From positions 1-64,000 of the forward strand of contig CAZOJJ010000008.1 of the NCBI GenBank assembly GCA_964580105.1: a stretch of DNA of 64,000 nucleotides, in the 5' to 3' direction. Shown here piece by piece: positions 50,447 through 58,874 of this stretch (the first letter of the stretch is position 1; each line of letters opens with the position of its first letter). This stretch comes from CAZOJJ01 sp964580105 (GTDB lineage Bacteria > Bacteroidota > Rhodothermia > Rhodothermales > Rubricoccaceae). A model generated the notes under the pieces. That model had not been told where the DNA came from. It saw only the letters and a program-made list of their open reading frames with translations, and did no database searches. Made by a program: the position numbers and the translations under genes.

Positions 50447-52378
50447 CTATTTCAGCAGCGTCACCCGGCGGCTTTCGGCGAAGCGCTCACCGACCACGCG
50501 GACGACGTAGGGACCCGTCGCCAGGCCGGTCCCGTCGAGCGAGAACGTGCGCGTGGCGTCGGCGTCCATCGCGCCGTCGAACAGCGTGGCGACGCGCTGC
50601 CCGAGCACGTTGTAGAGCGCAACCGACACGTGCTGGGTCTGGGCGACGGCGAGGTCGAAGTGGGCGTGCGGGTTGAACGGGTTGGGGTAGACGGCGGAGA
50701 GCCGGTGCGTGCCCGGCGTGCCGATGGTGGCCTCGACCGTGCCGACGACCTCGAACCGTCCGTCGAAGTCGAGTTGCTTGAGGCGGAAGGTGTGCGTGCC
50801 GACGCCGAGATCGCGCGCCGCGAAGACGTAGGTCTGCGCCTCGGTCGTGGTGCCATGGCCCTCGACGAAGCCGAGCGGGGCCCAGTCGTCGCCCTGGCGC
50901 ATCTGCACCTCGAAGCCGGCGTTGTTGGTCTCCGAGGCCGTCTCCCAGCGGAGGGTGACCTCCGAGCCGCTGGTCGTCGCCGTGAACGCGGTCAGCTCGA
51001 CGGGAATCGGACCGGTGGGGTCGACCTTCTGGGCGTAGATGTCGTCGTTGCCCGCGCGGTCGTCCTGCCACGCGAGCGCCACCTCGTCGTCCGCGAGGCG
51101 GGTTGCCGCGAGCCTCGACTTCGAACTCGGCGTGATCGACACGTCGAACGGGGAGACGGTGACGCCGCCGGCGTGGGCGCCTGCGCCGGCGTCCGAGACC
51201 GTCGCGCCCAACAGCTGGTCCAGCCCGAAGCCCGGCGAGTCGTTCCAGAAGACGAAGGCGCCGGGGCCGCCCCGGACGGTGCGCACGTTGGTGACGGCGT
51301 CGGGGCTCAGCGCCACGAGTTCGAGCCCGTCGTCGGTCCACAGGCGGTTGCCGGCGGCGTCCACCTTCTGGCCGTAGAGCCCCTGCATGCTCTGATTCCC
51401 GTTCAGCTCCGTCCAGAAGACGTAGATGTCGCCGGTGGCGGGGTCGTAGTCGGCGTCCGGGGCGACGCGCTGCTGCGCGGCGTTCGTCGAGACGGGCACG
51501 CCGTCGTGGGCGAAGGCCTCGGAGCCGTCGGGGAGGATGTGCTGGACGTAGCTCTGGAGGCTGCCGGCCACGCTGTACCAGGCGAAGACGCCGCCGCCCG
51601 CGCCGTCGGGGACGAACGTGGGGAAGTTGCCGATCTGGAGCGAGCCGCCGTCGAAGACGGCCACCGGCCCCCAGAGCGTCGCGCCCGTGGCGTCGAACTT
51701 CTGGGCGAGGAGGTGCTTCGGGGCGGTGATGATGCCGGTCTGGTGGACGAGCGAGAGGAGCACGTCGGTGCCGTGGGCGTGGAGGTCGCTGGCCGTGTAC
51801 GAGCCGACGGGGGGCGTGAGGACCACGTCGGAGGCCCACTGGGGCACGCCGTCGGCGTCGAGCTTCTGGAGGTGGACGCTGGCGTCGTCGGACCACGCCA
51901 CGACCGAGCCGCCGTCGCTCGTGCCGGTGATCTTCGGGTTGGCGACGAAGCCGGACGTGTTCGTGAGGACGACCCCGTTCGGCCCCCAGGGCTGGTCGCC
52001 CGCGGGCGTGACCTGGGCGGCGGTGATCTGGACGCCCGTGCCTCGGTCGTCGCGGAACGTCAGCAGTGCGTTGCCCGCCGCATCGACGGCGAGGTCGTAG
52101 TCCACGGTCGAGCTGAAGCCACGGTCGGCGACGAGGACGCCGTTGTGGGGGAAGACCTCGTGCCCGCTCGCGTCGAGCTTCTGAACGCGCACGTCGAAGC
52201 CCGCGCCGTCGAACCAGCTGACGTAGACGCCGCCGTCCGGGGCGGGCGCGATCTTGGGCTGGACCTGGCTGCCCGCGCCGTCGGCGACGGACAGGTTCAG
52301 CGCCGGGTTGGGGGACCACTGGGCGAGGGCCGGGGAGGCGAGGGCGAGGAGCCCGAGGAGCAGGAGGGAGGTTCGCAT
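50447..52378 (-). CDS. T9SS type A sorting-domain secreted protein
   Basis: A 643-residue secreted protein. Signal peptide: RTSLLLLGLLALASPALAQ. Residues about 20-460 contain repeated blade-like units with aromatic and Asp-rich strands (PKIAPAPDGGVYVSWFDGAG, DYDLAVDAAGNALLTFRDDR, FVPDGAGGGVFAWYSVAG), suggesting a beta-propeller. A PIPVELTAFTATTSGSEVTL segment and a fibronectin-like stretch follow. The last 85 residues are the sorting domain: LSAVYPNPFNPHAHFDLAVA, VALYNVLGQRVATLFDG, GPYVVRVVGERFAESRRVTL. It should be exported through the type IX system and anchored or released at the surface. No enzymatic motif is seen. Confidence 0.88.
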   Translation of the reverse strand: MRTSLLLLGLLALASPALAQWSPNPALNLSVADGAGSQVQPKIAPAPDGGVYVSWFDGAGFDVRVQKLDASGHEVFPHNGVLVADRGFSSTVDYDLAVDAAGNALLTFRDDRGTGVQITAAQVTPAGDQPWGPNGVVLTNTSGFVANPKITGTSDGGSVVAWSDDASVHLQKLDADGVPQWASDVVLTPPVGSYTASDLHAHGTDVLLSLVHQTGIITAPKHLLAQKFDATGATLWGPVAVFDGGSLQIGNFPTFVPDGAGGGVFAWYSVAGSLQSYVQHILPDGSEAFAHDGVPVSTNAAQQRVAPDADYDPATGDIYVFWTELNGNQSMQGLYGQKVDAAGNRLWTDDGLELVALSPDAVTNVRTVRGGPGAFVFWNDSPGFGLDQLLGATVSDAGAGAHAGGVTVSPFDVSITPSSKSRLAATRLADDEVALAWQDDRAGNDDIYAQKVDPTGPIPVELTAFTATTSGSEVTLRWETASETNNAGFEVQMRQGDDWAPLGFVEGHGTTTEAQTYVFAARDLGVGTHTFRLKQLDFDGRFEVVGTVEATIGTPGTHRLSAVYPNPFNPHAHFDLAVAQTQHVSVALYNVLGQRVATLFDGAMDADATRTFSLDGTGLATGPYVVRVVGERFAESRRVTLLK

Positions 52379-52487
52379 GGAAAACCGGATGGATGGGTGG
52401 GCCGAGTTTAGGCCCCGCCTCGCGCCCGTGCAACCCGGCGGCCGGGGGCGCCTCGGGCGCCGCCGGAACGCTGTCACCCTCGGGCGG

Positions 52488-52495
52488 TAGCTTCC
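52488..52495 (+). promoter_or_regulatory. Putative -7 element TAGCTTCC for polA
   Basis: 25 bases before ATG 52520, in the divergent gap with the T9SS cargo gene. Confidence 0.58.
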
Positions 52496-52519
52496 CGACC
52501 GACCCCGACCGTCCCGCCG

Positions 52520-55500
52520 ATGTCCGACCAGCCCTCGCTCTTCGATCCCGCCGCGCCCGCCCCGGAGGCCGACATCGAAGTCACCCTGCCCGACGACCTC
52601 GACGAGGCGCCCGGGGCGGCGGGGCCGGGAGGAGAGGAGCGCGAGACGCTCTTCCTCTGCGACGCCTTCGCCCTCGCCTACCGCGCCTTCTTCTCGATGA
52701 AGAACGCCACGCTCACGGCGCCGGACGGGACCGACACCCGCACGCTCTACGGCTTCACGAGCGCGCTGCTCAAGCTGCTCGAAGACCACCAGCCCGAGCA
52801 CATCGCCGTCGTCTTCGACAAGCTCGGCGGCAAGCCCACCTTCCGCGATCAGCTCTACGACGCCTACAAGGCGCATCGCCCGCCGATGCCGGTCGAGATC
52901 AAGAGCAACATCGCGCTCATGAAGCGGCTCGTCGAGGCGTTCGACATCCCCGTCATCGAGGTCGAGGGCGTCGAGGCCGACGACGTGATCGGCACGCTCG
53001 CCAAGCGCGCCGAGGCCGAGGGCGTCCGCGCCGTCATCTTCTCGCCCGACAAGGACTTCCGCCAGCTCCTCTCGGACTGCGTCTGCATGCTCCGCCCGCC
53101 CTACATGGGCGAGACGTTCGACCAGGAGACGCCCGAGACCTTCGCCGAGAAGTACGGCGGCCTCGAACCCCGCCAGTTCATCGACCTCCTCGCGCTCATG
53201 GGCGACGCGGCCGACAACGTGCCGGGCGTGCCGGGCATCGGCGAAAAGACGGCCGTCCAGCTCATCGCCGAGTACGGCTCGGTCGAGAACCTCATCGAGC
53301 ACGCGGCCGAGCTCAAGGGCAAGCGCGCCCGCGAGGGGATGACCAACCACGCCGAGGACGCGCTGCTCTCCAAGCGGCTCGTCACCATCGCCACCGACGT
53401 CGAGCTCGACCTCGACTGGCACACGCTCCGCCGCACCGACCCCGACCTCGACGCCATCGAGGCGCTCTTCAACGAGGTCGGTTTCGGCGCGCGCCTGTGG
53501 AGCCGCGTCAAAGCCTACGCCGCCGGCGAATCCCGCCGCACGCGCGCCCGCACGCTCCTCCCCGAAGACGACCCCTCCCTCGCCTTCGACTTCGGCCCCT
53601 ACGAGCCGGTCCGGGCGATGGAGGTGGGCGCGGTGGACTACACGACCGTCCTGGCGAAGGCCGACCTCGGCGTCGCGACGGGCCTGGTCGAAGGCCGCGA
53701 CGCCTTCAGCTTCGACACCGAGACGACGTCCATAGACCCGATGATGGCCTCGCTCGTGGGCGTCTCGCTGGCGGCCGAGCCGAAGAAGGCGGCCTACGTC
53801 CCCACGCCGATGCCGGACGGCACGCCCACCGAGGCCGTCCTCGACGCGCTCCGGCCCGTGCTGGAGGACGAGGCGACGCTCAAGATCGGCCACAACGTGA
53901 AGTACGACCTCCTCGTGCTCCGCCGCCACGGCGTCGAGGTGCGCGGGCCGGTGTTCGACACGATGGTGGCGCACTACCTCGTCAACCCGGAGGCCAGCCA
54001 CAAGCTCGACGACGTCGCCAGCTTCTACCTCAACTACCGGCCGCAGCCGATCACCGAGCTGATCGGGACGGGCAAGAACGCGATCTCGATGCGCGACGTG
54101 CCCATCGAGCAGGTCGGCCCCTACGCCTGCGAGGACGCCGACGTGGCCCTCCGCCTCGTGCCCGTCCTGCACGAGAAGCTGGAGGCCGACGGGCTGCTGG
54201 AGATCGCCGAGACCATCGAGTTCCCGCTCGTGCCCGTCCTCGCCGACATCGAGGCGGCCGGGGTCAAGGTGGACGTGGCCGTCCTCGACGAGATCCGCGT
54301 CCAGCTCGAACGCCAGCTCGAGGAGCAGGAGGCGAAGATCTACGAACTCGCCGGGCGCACGTTCGCCATCGGCTCGACCAAGCAGCTCGGCGAGGTTCTC
54401 TTCAACCCGCCGCCGACGCCGGAAGAGCGCGAGGCCGCCGCCGCGTGGGCCCGGGAGATGGCCGACCCCGACACCTCGCTCACCAAGAAGGAGCTCGCCG
54501 AGCGGGCGCCCACGTTCGGCCTCGGCCTCGCGCCGCTCGGCAAGACCGCCACCGGCAAGCCGAAGACGGACGAGAAGGTGCTCCAGGAACTTGCCCAGGA
54601 GCATCCCCTCCCGGCTCTCGTGCTCGACTGGCGCAAGGTCGCCAAGCTCAAGAACACCTACGTCGACAAGCTGCCGGAGCTCATCCACCCCGAGACCGGC
54701 CGCGTCCACACCGACTTCAACCAGACCATCGCGGCCACCGGCCGCCTCTCGTCGTCCAATCCCAACCTCCAGAACATCCCCATCCGCACCGACCTCGGGA
54801 AGGAGATCCGCAAGGCGTTCGTGGCCGAGCCGGGCTGCAAGCTGCTCTCGGCGGACTACGCCCAGATCGAGCTCCGCATCATCGCGCACATGAGCGGCGA
54901 CGCCAGGCTCATCGAGGCCTTCCGCGAGGGGCGCGACATCCACACCGCCACCGCCGCGACGGTCTTCGAGGTGGACTACGACGCCGTCACGCGCGCCCAG
55001 CGCGACCGCGTCAAGCAGGTCAACTACGGCATCCCCTACGGCATCTCGGCCTTCGGCCTCGCGCAGCGCCTCCGCATCGGCAACAAGGAGGCGCAGGACC
55101 TCATCGACCAGTACCGCGCCTCCTACCCGGACGTGATCCGCTTCCTCGACGGGCTGATCGAGGACGCCCGCGAGCGGGGCTACGTGGAGACGCTGCTCGG
55201 GCGCCGCCGCTACGTGCCGCAGATCACGAGCCGCAACCCCAACGACCGCGCCTACGCCGAGCGCATCGCGGTGAACATGCCCATCCAGGGCACGCAGGCC
55301 GACATGATCAAGCTCGCGATGGTGGCCATCCACGCGCGGCTCAAGCGCGAGGGGCTGGCGTCACGGATGATCCTGCAGGTCCACGACGAGCTGGTCTTCG
55401 AGGTGCCCGAGGCGGAGGTGGAGGCGGTCACGGCGCTCGTGCGCGAGGAGATGAAGGGGGCCATGCCGCTCGACGTGCCCGTCGTCGTGGACGTGGGCGT

Positions 55501-55528
55501 GGCGGACAACTGGCTGGACGCGCACTGA
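52520..55528 (+). CDS. polA: DNA polymerase I
   Basis: A 1002-residue Pol I with all three domains. The 5' nuclease (about 45-330) has LFLCDAFALAYRAFF, IEVEGVEADDVIGTLAKRAE and LMGDAADNVPGVPGIGEKTA. The 3'-5' exonuclease (about 375-590) keeps its acidic residues in FSFDTETTSIDP, IGHNVKYDLLVL and ACEDADVALRL, so proofreading should be active. The polymerase has motif A (ADYAQIELRIIAHMSGD), motif B RVKQVNYGIPYGISAFGLA and motif C LQVHDELVFEVPE. At the site of E. coli Phe762 the residue is Tyr836. The N-terminal 40 residues are an acidic extension. Complete and divergent from the T9SS gene. Confidence 0.96.
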   Translation: MSDQPSLFDPAAPAPEADIEVTLPDDLDEAPGAAGPGGEERETLFLCDAFALAYRAFFSMKNATLTAPDGTDTRTLYGFTSALLKLLEDHQPEHIAVVFDKLGGKPTFRDQLYDAYKAHRPPMPVEIKSNIALMKRLVEAFDIPVIEVEGVEADDVIGTLAKRAEAEGVRAVIFSPDKDFRQLLSDCVCMLRPPYMGETFDQETPETFAEKYGGLEPRQFIDLLALMGDAADNVPGVPGIGEKTAVQLIAEYGSVENLIEHAAELKGKRAREGMTNHAEDALLSKRLVTIATDVELDLDWHTLRRTDPDLDAIEALFNEVGFGARLWSRVKAYAAGESRRTRARTLLPEDDPSLAFDFGPYEPVRAMEVGAVDYTTVLAKADLGVATGLVEGRDAFSFDTETTSIDPMMASLVGVSLAAEPKKAAYVPTPMPDGTPTEAVLDALRPVLEDEATLKIGHNVKYDLLVLRRHGVEVRGPVFDTMVAHYLVNPEASHKLDDVASFYLNYRPQPITELIGTGKNAISMRDVPIEQVGPYACEDADVALRLVPVLHEKLEADGLLEIAETIEFPLVPVLADIEAAGVKVDVAVLDEIRVQLERQLEEQEAKIYELAGRTFAIGSTKQLGEVLFNPPPTPEEREAAAAWAREMADPDTSLTKKELAERAPTFGLGLAPLGKTATGKPKTDEKVLQELAQEHPLPALVLDWRKVAKLKNTYVDKLPELIHPETGRVHTDFNQTIAATGRLSSSNPNLQNIPIRTDLGKEIRKAFVAEPGCKLLSADYAQIELRIIAHMSGDARLIEAFREGRDIHTATAATVFEVDYDAVTRAQRDRVKQVNYGIPYGISAFGLAQRLRIGNKEAQDLIDQYRASYPDVIRFLDGLIEDARERGYVETLLGRRRYVPQITSRNPNDRAYAERIAVNMPIQGTQADMIKLAMVAIHARLKREGLASRMILQVHDELVFEVPEAEVEAVTALVREEMKGAMPLDVPVVVDVGVADNWLDAH

Positions 55529-55550
55529 CGGCTTCCGCTGTTCCACCTGT

Positions 55551-55641
55551 GTCATCCCGAGCGAAGTCGAGGGATCTCTGCCGGCTCCCGGGCTCCTCCG
55601 GGGCAGAGATCCTTCGACTTGCTACGCTCGCTCAGGATGAC
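55551..55641. repeat. Long inverted-repeat element between polA and the HsdR-N-like gene
   Basis: Left arm GTCATCCCGAGCGAAGTCGA through GGGATCTCTGCC, right arm GGCAGAGATCCTTCGACTT through CTCAGGATGAC, around a short GC-rich centre. The arms mirror each other with a few changes and one insertion. The right end matches the element near 19840. I recognise this GTCATCCtGAGCgaAGtCGAaGGATCT type as a repeat common in many bacterial genomes. It may double as a bidirectional terminator for convergent polA and the nuclease gene. Confidence 0.85.
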
Positions 55642-55671
55642 GGGGAGGAGTAAATAGCTCGTCTGGCAAGG

Positions 55672-56781
55672 TCACCTCATCCGTACGATCACCTCCCGAC
55701 CGTACTGCAGACCGACTACCTCGCAGGCCATCTTGATAATGTTTTCCATTTTTTGATGGCTAGCGTTTGTCATGAGCCAGTAACCTGGCTTCACTTCGGC
55801 CGTCGTACTCGGGCTGACGAACGAAGGATCATTAGGGTAGAGGGCCTCAGGACTACGAGCTAGATATCGGCGTGTCCGACCGTGCTCAGGAATTGCAATG
55901 AAGCAAGCGAGGAAGCTGGGGTCTCGCTTGTCCAGGGCCTGGAACAATTTGACCAGGACATCGCGGCCATTGCGGGCGGGCACGAACGTTCCGTCCAACA
56001 TGAAGCCGCGCTCCGGCAGATCGCCCGCCTCGGCCACGCGTCCGGGGCGCTCAGGTCGCCGCCGAGGCACGCGGCTTCGCTGGGGTGGGGTGGCGGTCTG
56101 CGCAGCCTCGCGCTCGGGTAACCCGCCCAGCGACCGCAGGTACTCGATCACGTCGGCGCGCTCGGGCTTGTACCCACTCGTGCTCTCGACCTCGTCCACG
56201 ATCAGATCGACCAGCCGCTCGTCGGCGGCACTAACCAACTGGCCCCAGGCGCGGGGGAGCGCGTCTTTCGCCTCGCGCCGCTGGCGGGCGCGCTGGTAGT
56301 CGTGCCGGGCTCGTTCGTACGCCTCACCGCTGACGACGGCCTCGTACTCGAGGTAGCGCTGGAGCCGCTCGGCACTTTCCGAAGGCTCGCGTTCGAGGAG
56401 GTTGAGGAGGTAAACTCTTCGCTCCTGGTAGCTGCCCTGCTCGGCCGGAAGGTAGAAGTGCCACGTCGCCCCGTCCGTCAGCACCGCCATCGGGACGCCG
56501 ACGTGGAACGCGTACTCGAAGAGCTGCCGGTCGGCGCCGTCGCTCTGCCCGGGCTGCTTGACTTCGACGAACACCGTCGGTCCCCGGTTCGTGAGGAGCG
56601 CGAAGTCAACCCGTCGCCCTTGCAGGCTGTACTCCGGCGCGACGACGCGGGGATCGAAGACCGGCCATCCGAGCGCGTCAAGGATGGGAAGAACGACGCC
56701 GCTGCTGACGGCGGCTTCGTTGGCGAGGCGGCCGTCGGCCAGCATGGGCCGGATGTTCTTGATGCGATCGAGCAGATCCAT
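55672..56781 (-). CDS. Stand-alone HsdR N-terminal-like nuclease domain protein
   Basis: A 369-residue protein. Residues 1-150 resemble the N-terminal nuclease domain of type I restriction R subunits: ANEAAVSSGVVLPILDALGW, then RRVDFALLTNRGPTVFVEVK with the Asp...Glu-x-Lys of the PD-(D/E)XK fold, and YAFHVGVPMAVLTDGATWHF. No helicase follows. A basic linker (about 230-250) joins a C-terminal domain (about 255-369) containing FMLDGTFVPARNGRDVLVKL and KPGYWLMTNASHQKMENII that I cannot name. Such stand-alone HsdR-N proteins are widespread with unclear roles. No methylase or specificity subunit is present. GC and codon use are more relaxed than in neighbours. Confidence 0.8.
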   Translation of the reverse strand: MDLLDRIKNIRPMLADGRLANEAAVSSGVVLPILDALGWPVFDPRVVAPEYSLQGRRVDFALLTNRGPTVFVEVKQPGQSDGADRQLFEYAFHVGVPMAVLTDGATWHFYLPAEQGSYQERRVYLLNLLEREPSESAERLQRYLEYEAVVSGEAYERARHDYQRARQRREAKDALPRAWGQLVSAADERLVDLIVDEVESTSGYKPERADVIEYLRSLGGLPEREAAQTATPPQRSRVPRRRPERPGRVAEAGDLPERGFMLDGTFVPARNGRDVLVKLFQALDKRDPSFLACFIAIPEHGRTRRYLARSPEALYPNDPSFVSPSTTAEVKPGYWLMTNASHQKMENIIKMACEVVGLQYGREVIVRMR

Positions 56782-56802
56782 GCGGCGTGGGGCGATGGGA
56801 TG

Positions 56803-56810
56803 GAAAGATA
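56803..56810 (-). promoter_or_regulatory. Putative -7 element TATCTTTC for the HsdR-N-like gene
   Basis: 22 bases before ATG 56781; a close match to TAnnTTTG. The divergent lipoprotein promoter starts 48 bases to the right. Confidence 0.6.
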
Positions 56811-56857
56811 GATCAGGGCGTTGTAGGTGAGGGCGCGTCCGATTCGGCGTTGCGCCC

Positions 56858-56865
56858 TACCTTGA
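56858..56865 (+). promoter_or_regulatory. Putative -7 element TACCTTGA for the lipoprotein gene
   Basis: 29 bases before ATG 56894, in the divergent gap with the HsdR-N-like gene. Confidence 0.58.
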
Positions 56866-56893
56866 TCGTCCTCTCTCGCTTTCCAATCCATCC

Positions 56894-57547
56894 ATGCGCC
56901 ACACCCTGCTCCTTCGCTTCGCGGTGCCCTTCGGGGTTCTCGTTGCCCTGACCCTCGCCGCCTGCGCCGACGACCCGGCCACCACCCCCGGCGCTCCCGA
57001 TACCGCCCCCGAGGCCGAGGCGCCCACTCCCTCCGCCTCGGGCGGGGCCGCCTGCCTCGTCGGCACCTGGCAGGCCGACGTGGAGTCCGTCTACGGCCCC
57101 GACTTCTGGGAACGCATCATGCCCCGCGAGAACGGCGACTTCGCGTTCGAGTTTGCCGGCTCCGAGGGGCGCGCACTCGTCACCTTCGGCCCCGACGGCG
57201 CCTTCCGCCAGCGCTTCGAGGACTTCACCGTCTCCATCGACGCCGCCATGCCGATGGGGCAGATGCGGAGCACCGTTGCCATGGACGGCACCGCCGAGGG
57301 CACCTACTCCGTCCATGGCGACCGCCTCGACATGACGCCGGGCACGGCCCACGTCTCCGTGACGAGCAGCGCGACGATGGACGGCCGCGAGATGGGCACG
57401 GCCGACCTCCCGTTCAACGACCTGTTCACCTCGGAGGCGGGCGCGGTCGTCACCTTCACCTGCTCCGGCGACGAGCTGCTCGTCGACATCGAGGTGCCCG
57501 ATTCGGAAATCGACTTCGAGGACATCCGCTACGTCCGCGCCGAATAG
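56894..57547 (+). CDS. Lipoprotein with lipocalin-like domain
   Basis: A 217-residue lipoprotein (AVPFGVLVALTLAAC, Cys near residue 24) with a Pro/Ala-rich linker to residue 50. The rest is a beta-rich domain opening CLVGTWQADVESVYG (the GxW start typical of lipocalin-like folds), with strands FAFEFAGSEGRALVTFGPDG, TAEGTYSVHGDRLDMTPGTA and GAVVTFTCSGDELLVDIEVP. Two cysteines in the domain could pair. No family name is given. Between its stop and the next promoter is a perfect palindrome at 57619-57638. Confidence 0.72.
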   Translation: MRHTLLLRFAVPFGVLVALTLAACADDPATTPGAPDTAPEAEAPTPSASGGAACLVGTWQADVESVYGPDFWERIMPRENGDFAFEFAGSEGRALVTFGPDGAFRQRFEDFTVSIDAAMPMGQMRSTVAMDGTAEGTYSVHGDRLDMTPGTAHVSVTSSATMDGREMGTADLPFNDLFTSEAGAVVTFTCSGDELLVDIEVPDSEIDFEDIRYVRAE

Positions 57548-57618
57548 AGAGAGGCGGCGCCCTCGTCGGAGGAGGCCAGCGACGGAGAGGAGGGCGGAGG
57601 CGGCGGGCGCGTGAGGAG

Positions 57619-57638
57619 ACGCCCGGCGCGCCGGGCGT
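57619..57638. promoter_or_regulatory. 20-bp perfect palindrome just upstream of the aminotransferase promoter
   Basis: ACGCCCGGCG followed by its exact complement, centred five bases left of the -7 element. It could be an operator for a dimeric repressor, or the stem of a terminator for the lipoprotein gene; no T-run follows. Confidence 0.5.
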
Positions 57639-57642
57639 GGGC

Positions 57643-57650
57643 TACCTTGC
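57643..57650 (+). promoter_or_regulatory. Putative -7 element TACCTTGC for the class V aminotransferase gene
   Basis: 22 bases before GTG 57672, directly beside the palindrome. Confidence 0.58.
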
Positions 57651-57671
57651 CGCAGACCCGCACCCGCCGCC

Positions 57672-58802
57672 GTGACCCTCGCCGACTTCCGCGCTCAGTT
57701 CCCCCACACCGACGACCTCGTCTACCTCGACCACGCCGCCACCGGGCCGCTCTCGCGCCGCGTGATGGACGCCCTCGACGGCTTCTTCGCGCAGCGGCAC
57801 CGCACGCAGCCGAACAACTACGCCGACGTGATGCCGACGCTGGTGCGGGGCCGGGAGCGGCTGGCCGCTCTCCTCGGCACCGAAGCGGGGCAGGTCGAGT
57901 ACGTGCCCAATACGTCGTACGGCCTCAACGTGCTGGCGCTCGGCTACCCGTGGCAGGCGGGCGACCGCGTGGCCCTCCCGGCGTGCGAGTTTCCGGCCAA
58001 CGTGCAGCCGTGGTTCGGCGCCCGCGAGCGCTACGGCGTCGAGGTGGACCTCATCCCGCACCAGCGAGGGACGTTCACGGTCGAGGACGTGGAGCGGGTG
58101 CTGCGGCCCGAGACGCGCGTGCTGGCCGTCTCGTGGGTGCAGTTCCTCTCCGGCTTTCGGTGTGACCTCGCCGGCCTCGCGGCGCTCTGCCGCGACCGGG
58201 GCGTCGTCCTCGCCGTGGATGCCATCCAGGGGCTCGGCGCCCTCCGCCTCGACGCCGAGGCGGCCGGGGTGGACTTCCTCGCGTGCGGCGGCCAGAAGTG
58301 GATGCTCGCCACGCAGGGGAGCGCCTTCGTGTACCTCCGCGCCGACCTGATGGAGCGGATCACGCCCGTACGCGGCTGGCTGGGCGGGCCGGTGGACTGG
58401 GACGACTTCGGCGCGTTCACCGACGAACTCCACCCGGACGCCACGCGCTTCCGCGTCGGCACGCTGAATACGGCCGGGTGCCTGGCGCTGGACGCCGCCG
58501 CCGGCCTCTTTCTGGAGGTAGGGCCCGAAGCCGTCGAAGCGCGCGTGCTGGATCTCGCCGCCCGCCTCGCCGACGGCCTCGACCGGCTGGGCTTCCGCCG
58601 CTACGGCTCGGCCGACCCCGCCCACGCCTCCGGCATCGTCGCCGTCGAGGCGCCCGATCCCGAAGGGCTCCACGCGCACCTGACGGCGCGGGGCATCCAC
58701 GCCTCCGTCCGCAATCGCACGTTGCGCTTCGCCCCGCACGCCTACAACACCGAGGACGAGATCGGCGCGGCCCTGGAAGCGGTGGCGAGCTACAGGACGT
58801 GA
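57672..58802 (+). CDS. Class V aminotransferase-fold PLP enzyme
   Basis: A 376-residue PLP enzyme of the NifS/SufS/kynureninase-like fold type I group. Landmarks are YLDHAATGPLSRRVMDALDG, the PLP phosphate-binding NTSYGLNVLALG, the VDAIQGLGALRLD segment with the cofactor Asp, and the Schiff-base lysine Lys209 in ACGGQKWMLATQGSAF. RFRVGTLNTAGCLALDAA follows. It lacks the cysteine loop required of cysteine desulfurases, so epimerase, desulfurase-like or lyase activity remains open. GTG 57672. No cofactor or Fe-S genes are adjacent. Confidence 0.87.
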   Translation: MTLADFRAQFPHTDDLVYLDHAATGPLSRRVMDALDGFFAQRHRTQPNNYADVMPTLVRGRERLAALLGTEAGQVEYVPNTSYGLNVLALGYPWQAGDRVALPACEFPANVQPWFGARERYGVEVDLIPHQRGTFTVEDVERVLRPETRVLAVSWVQFLSGFRCDLAGLAALCRDRGVVLAVDAIQGLGALRLDAEAAGVDFLACGGQKWMLATQGSAFVYLRADLMERITPVRGWLGGPVDWDDFGAFTDELHPDATRFRVGTLNTAGCLALDAAAGLFLEVGPEAVEARVLDLAARLADGLDRLGFRRYGSADPAHASGIVAVEAPDPEGLHAHLTARGIHASVRNRTLRFAPHAYNTEDEIGAALEAVASYRT

Positions 58803-58874
58803 TGCCTATCACGTAGTGCGTGAGAGCATCGCGGCCATCTCCCAGACGGGATGCGAAATACGCAAGCGTACACC

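Noticed and set aside
19898..56781. A split defence system made of the SF2 helicase and the HsdR-N-like nuclease
   Set aside because: They lie 34 kb apart with housekeeping genes between and nothing ties them together.
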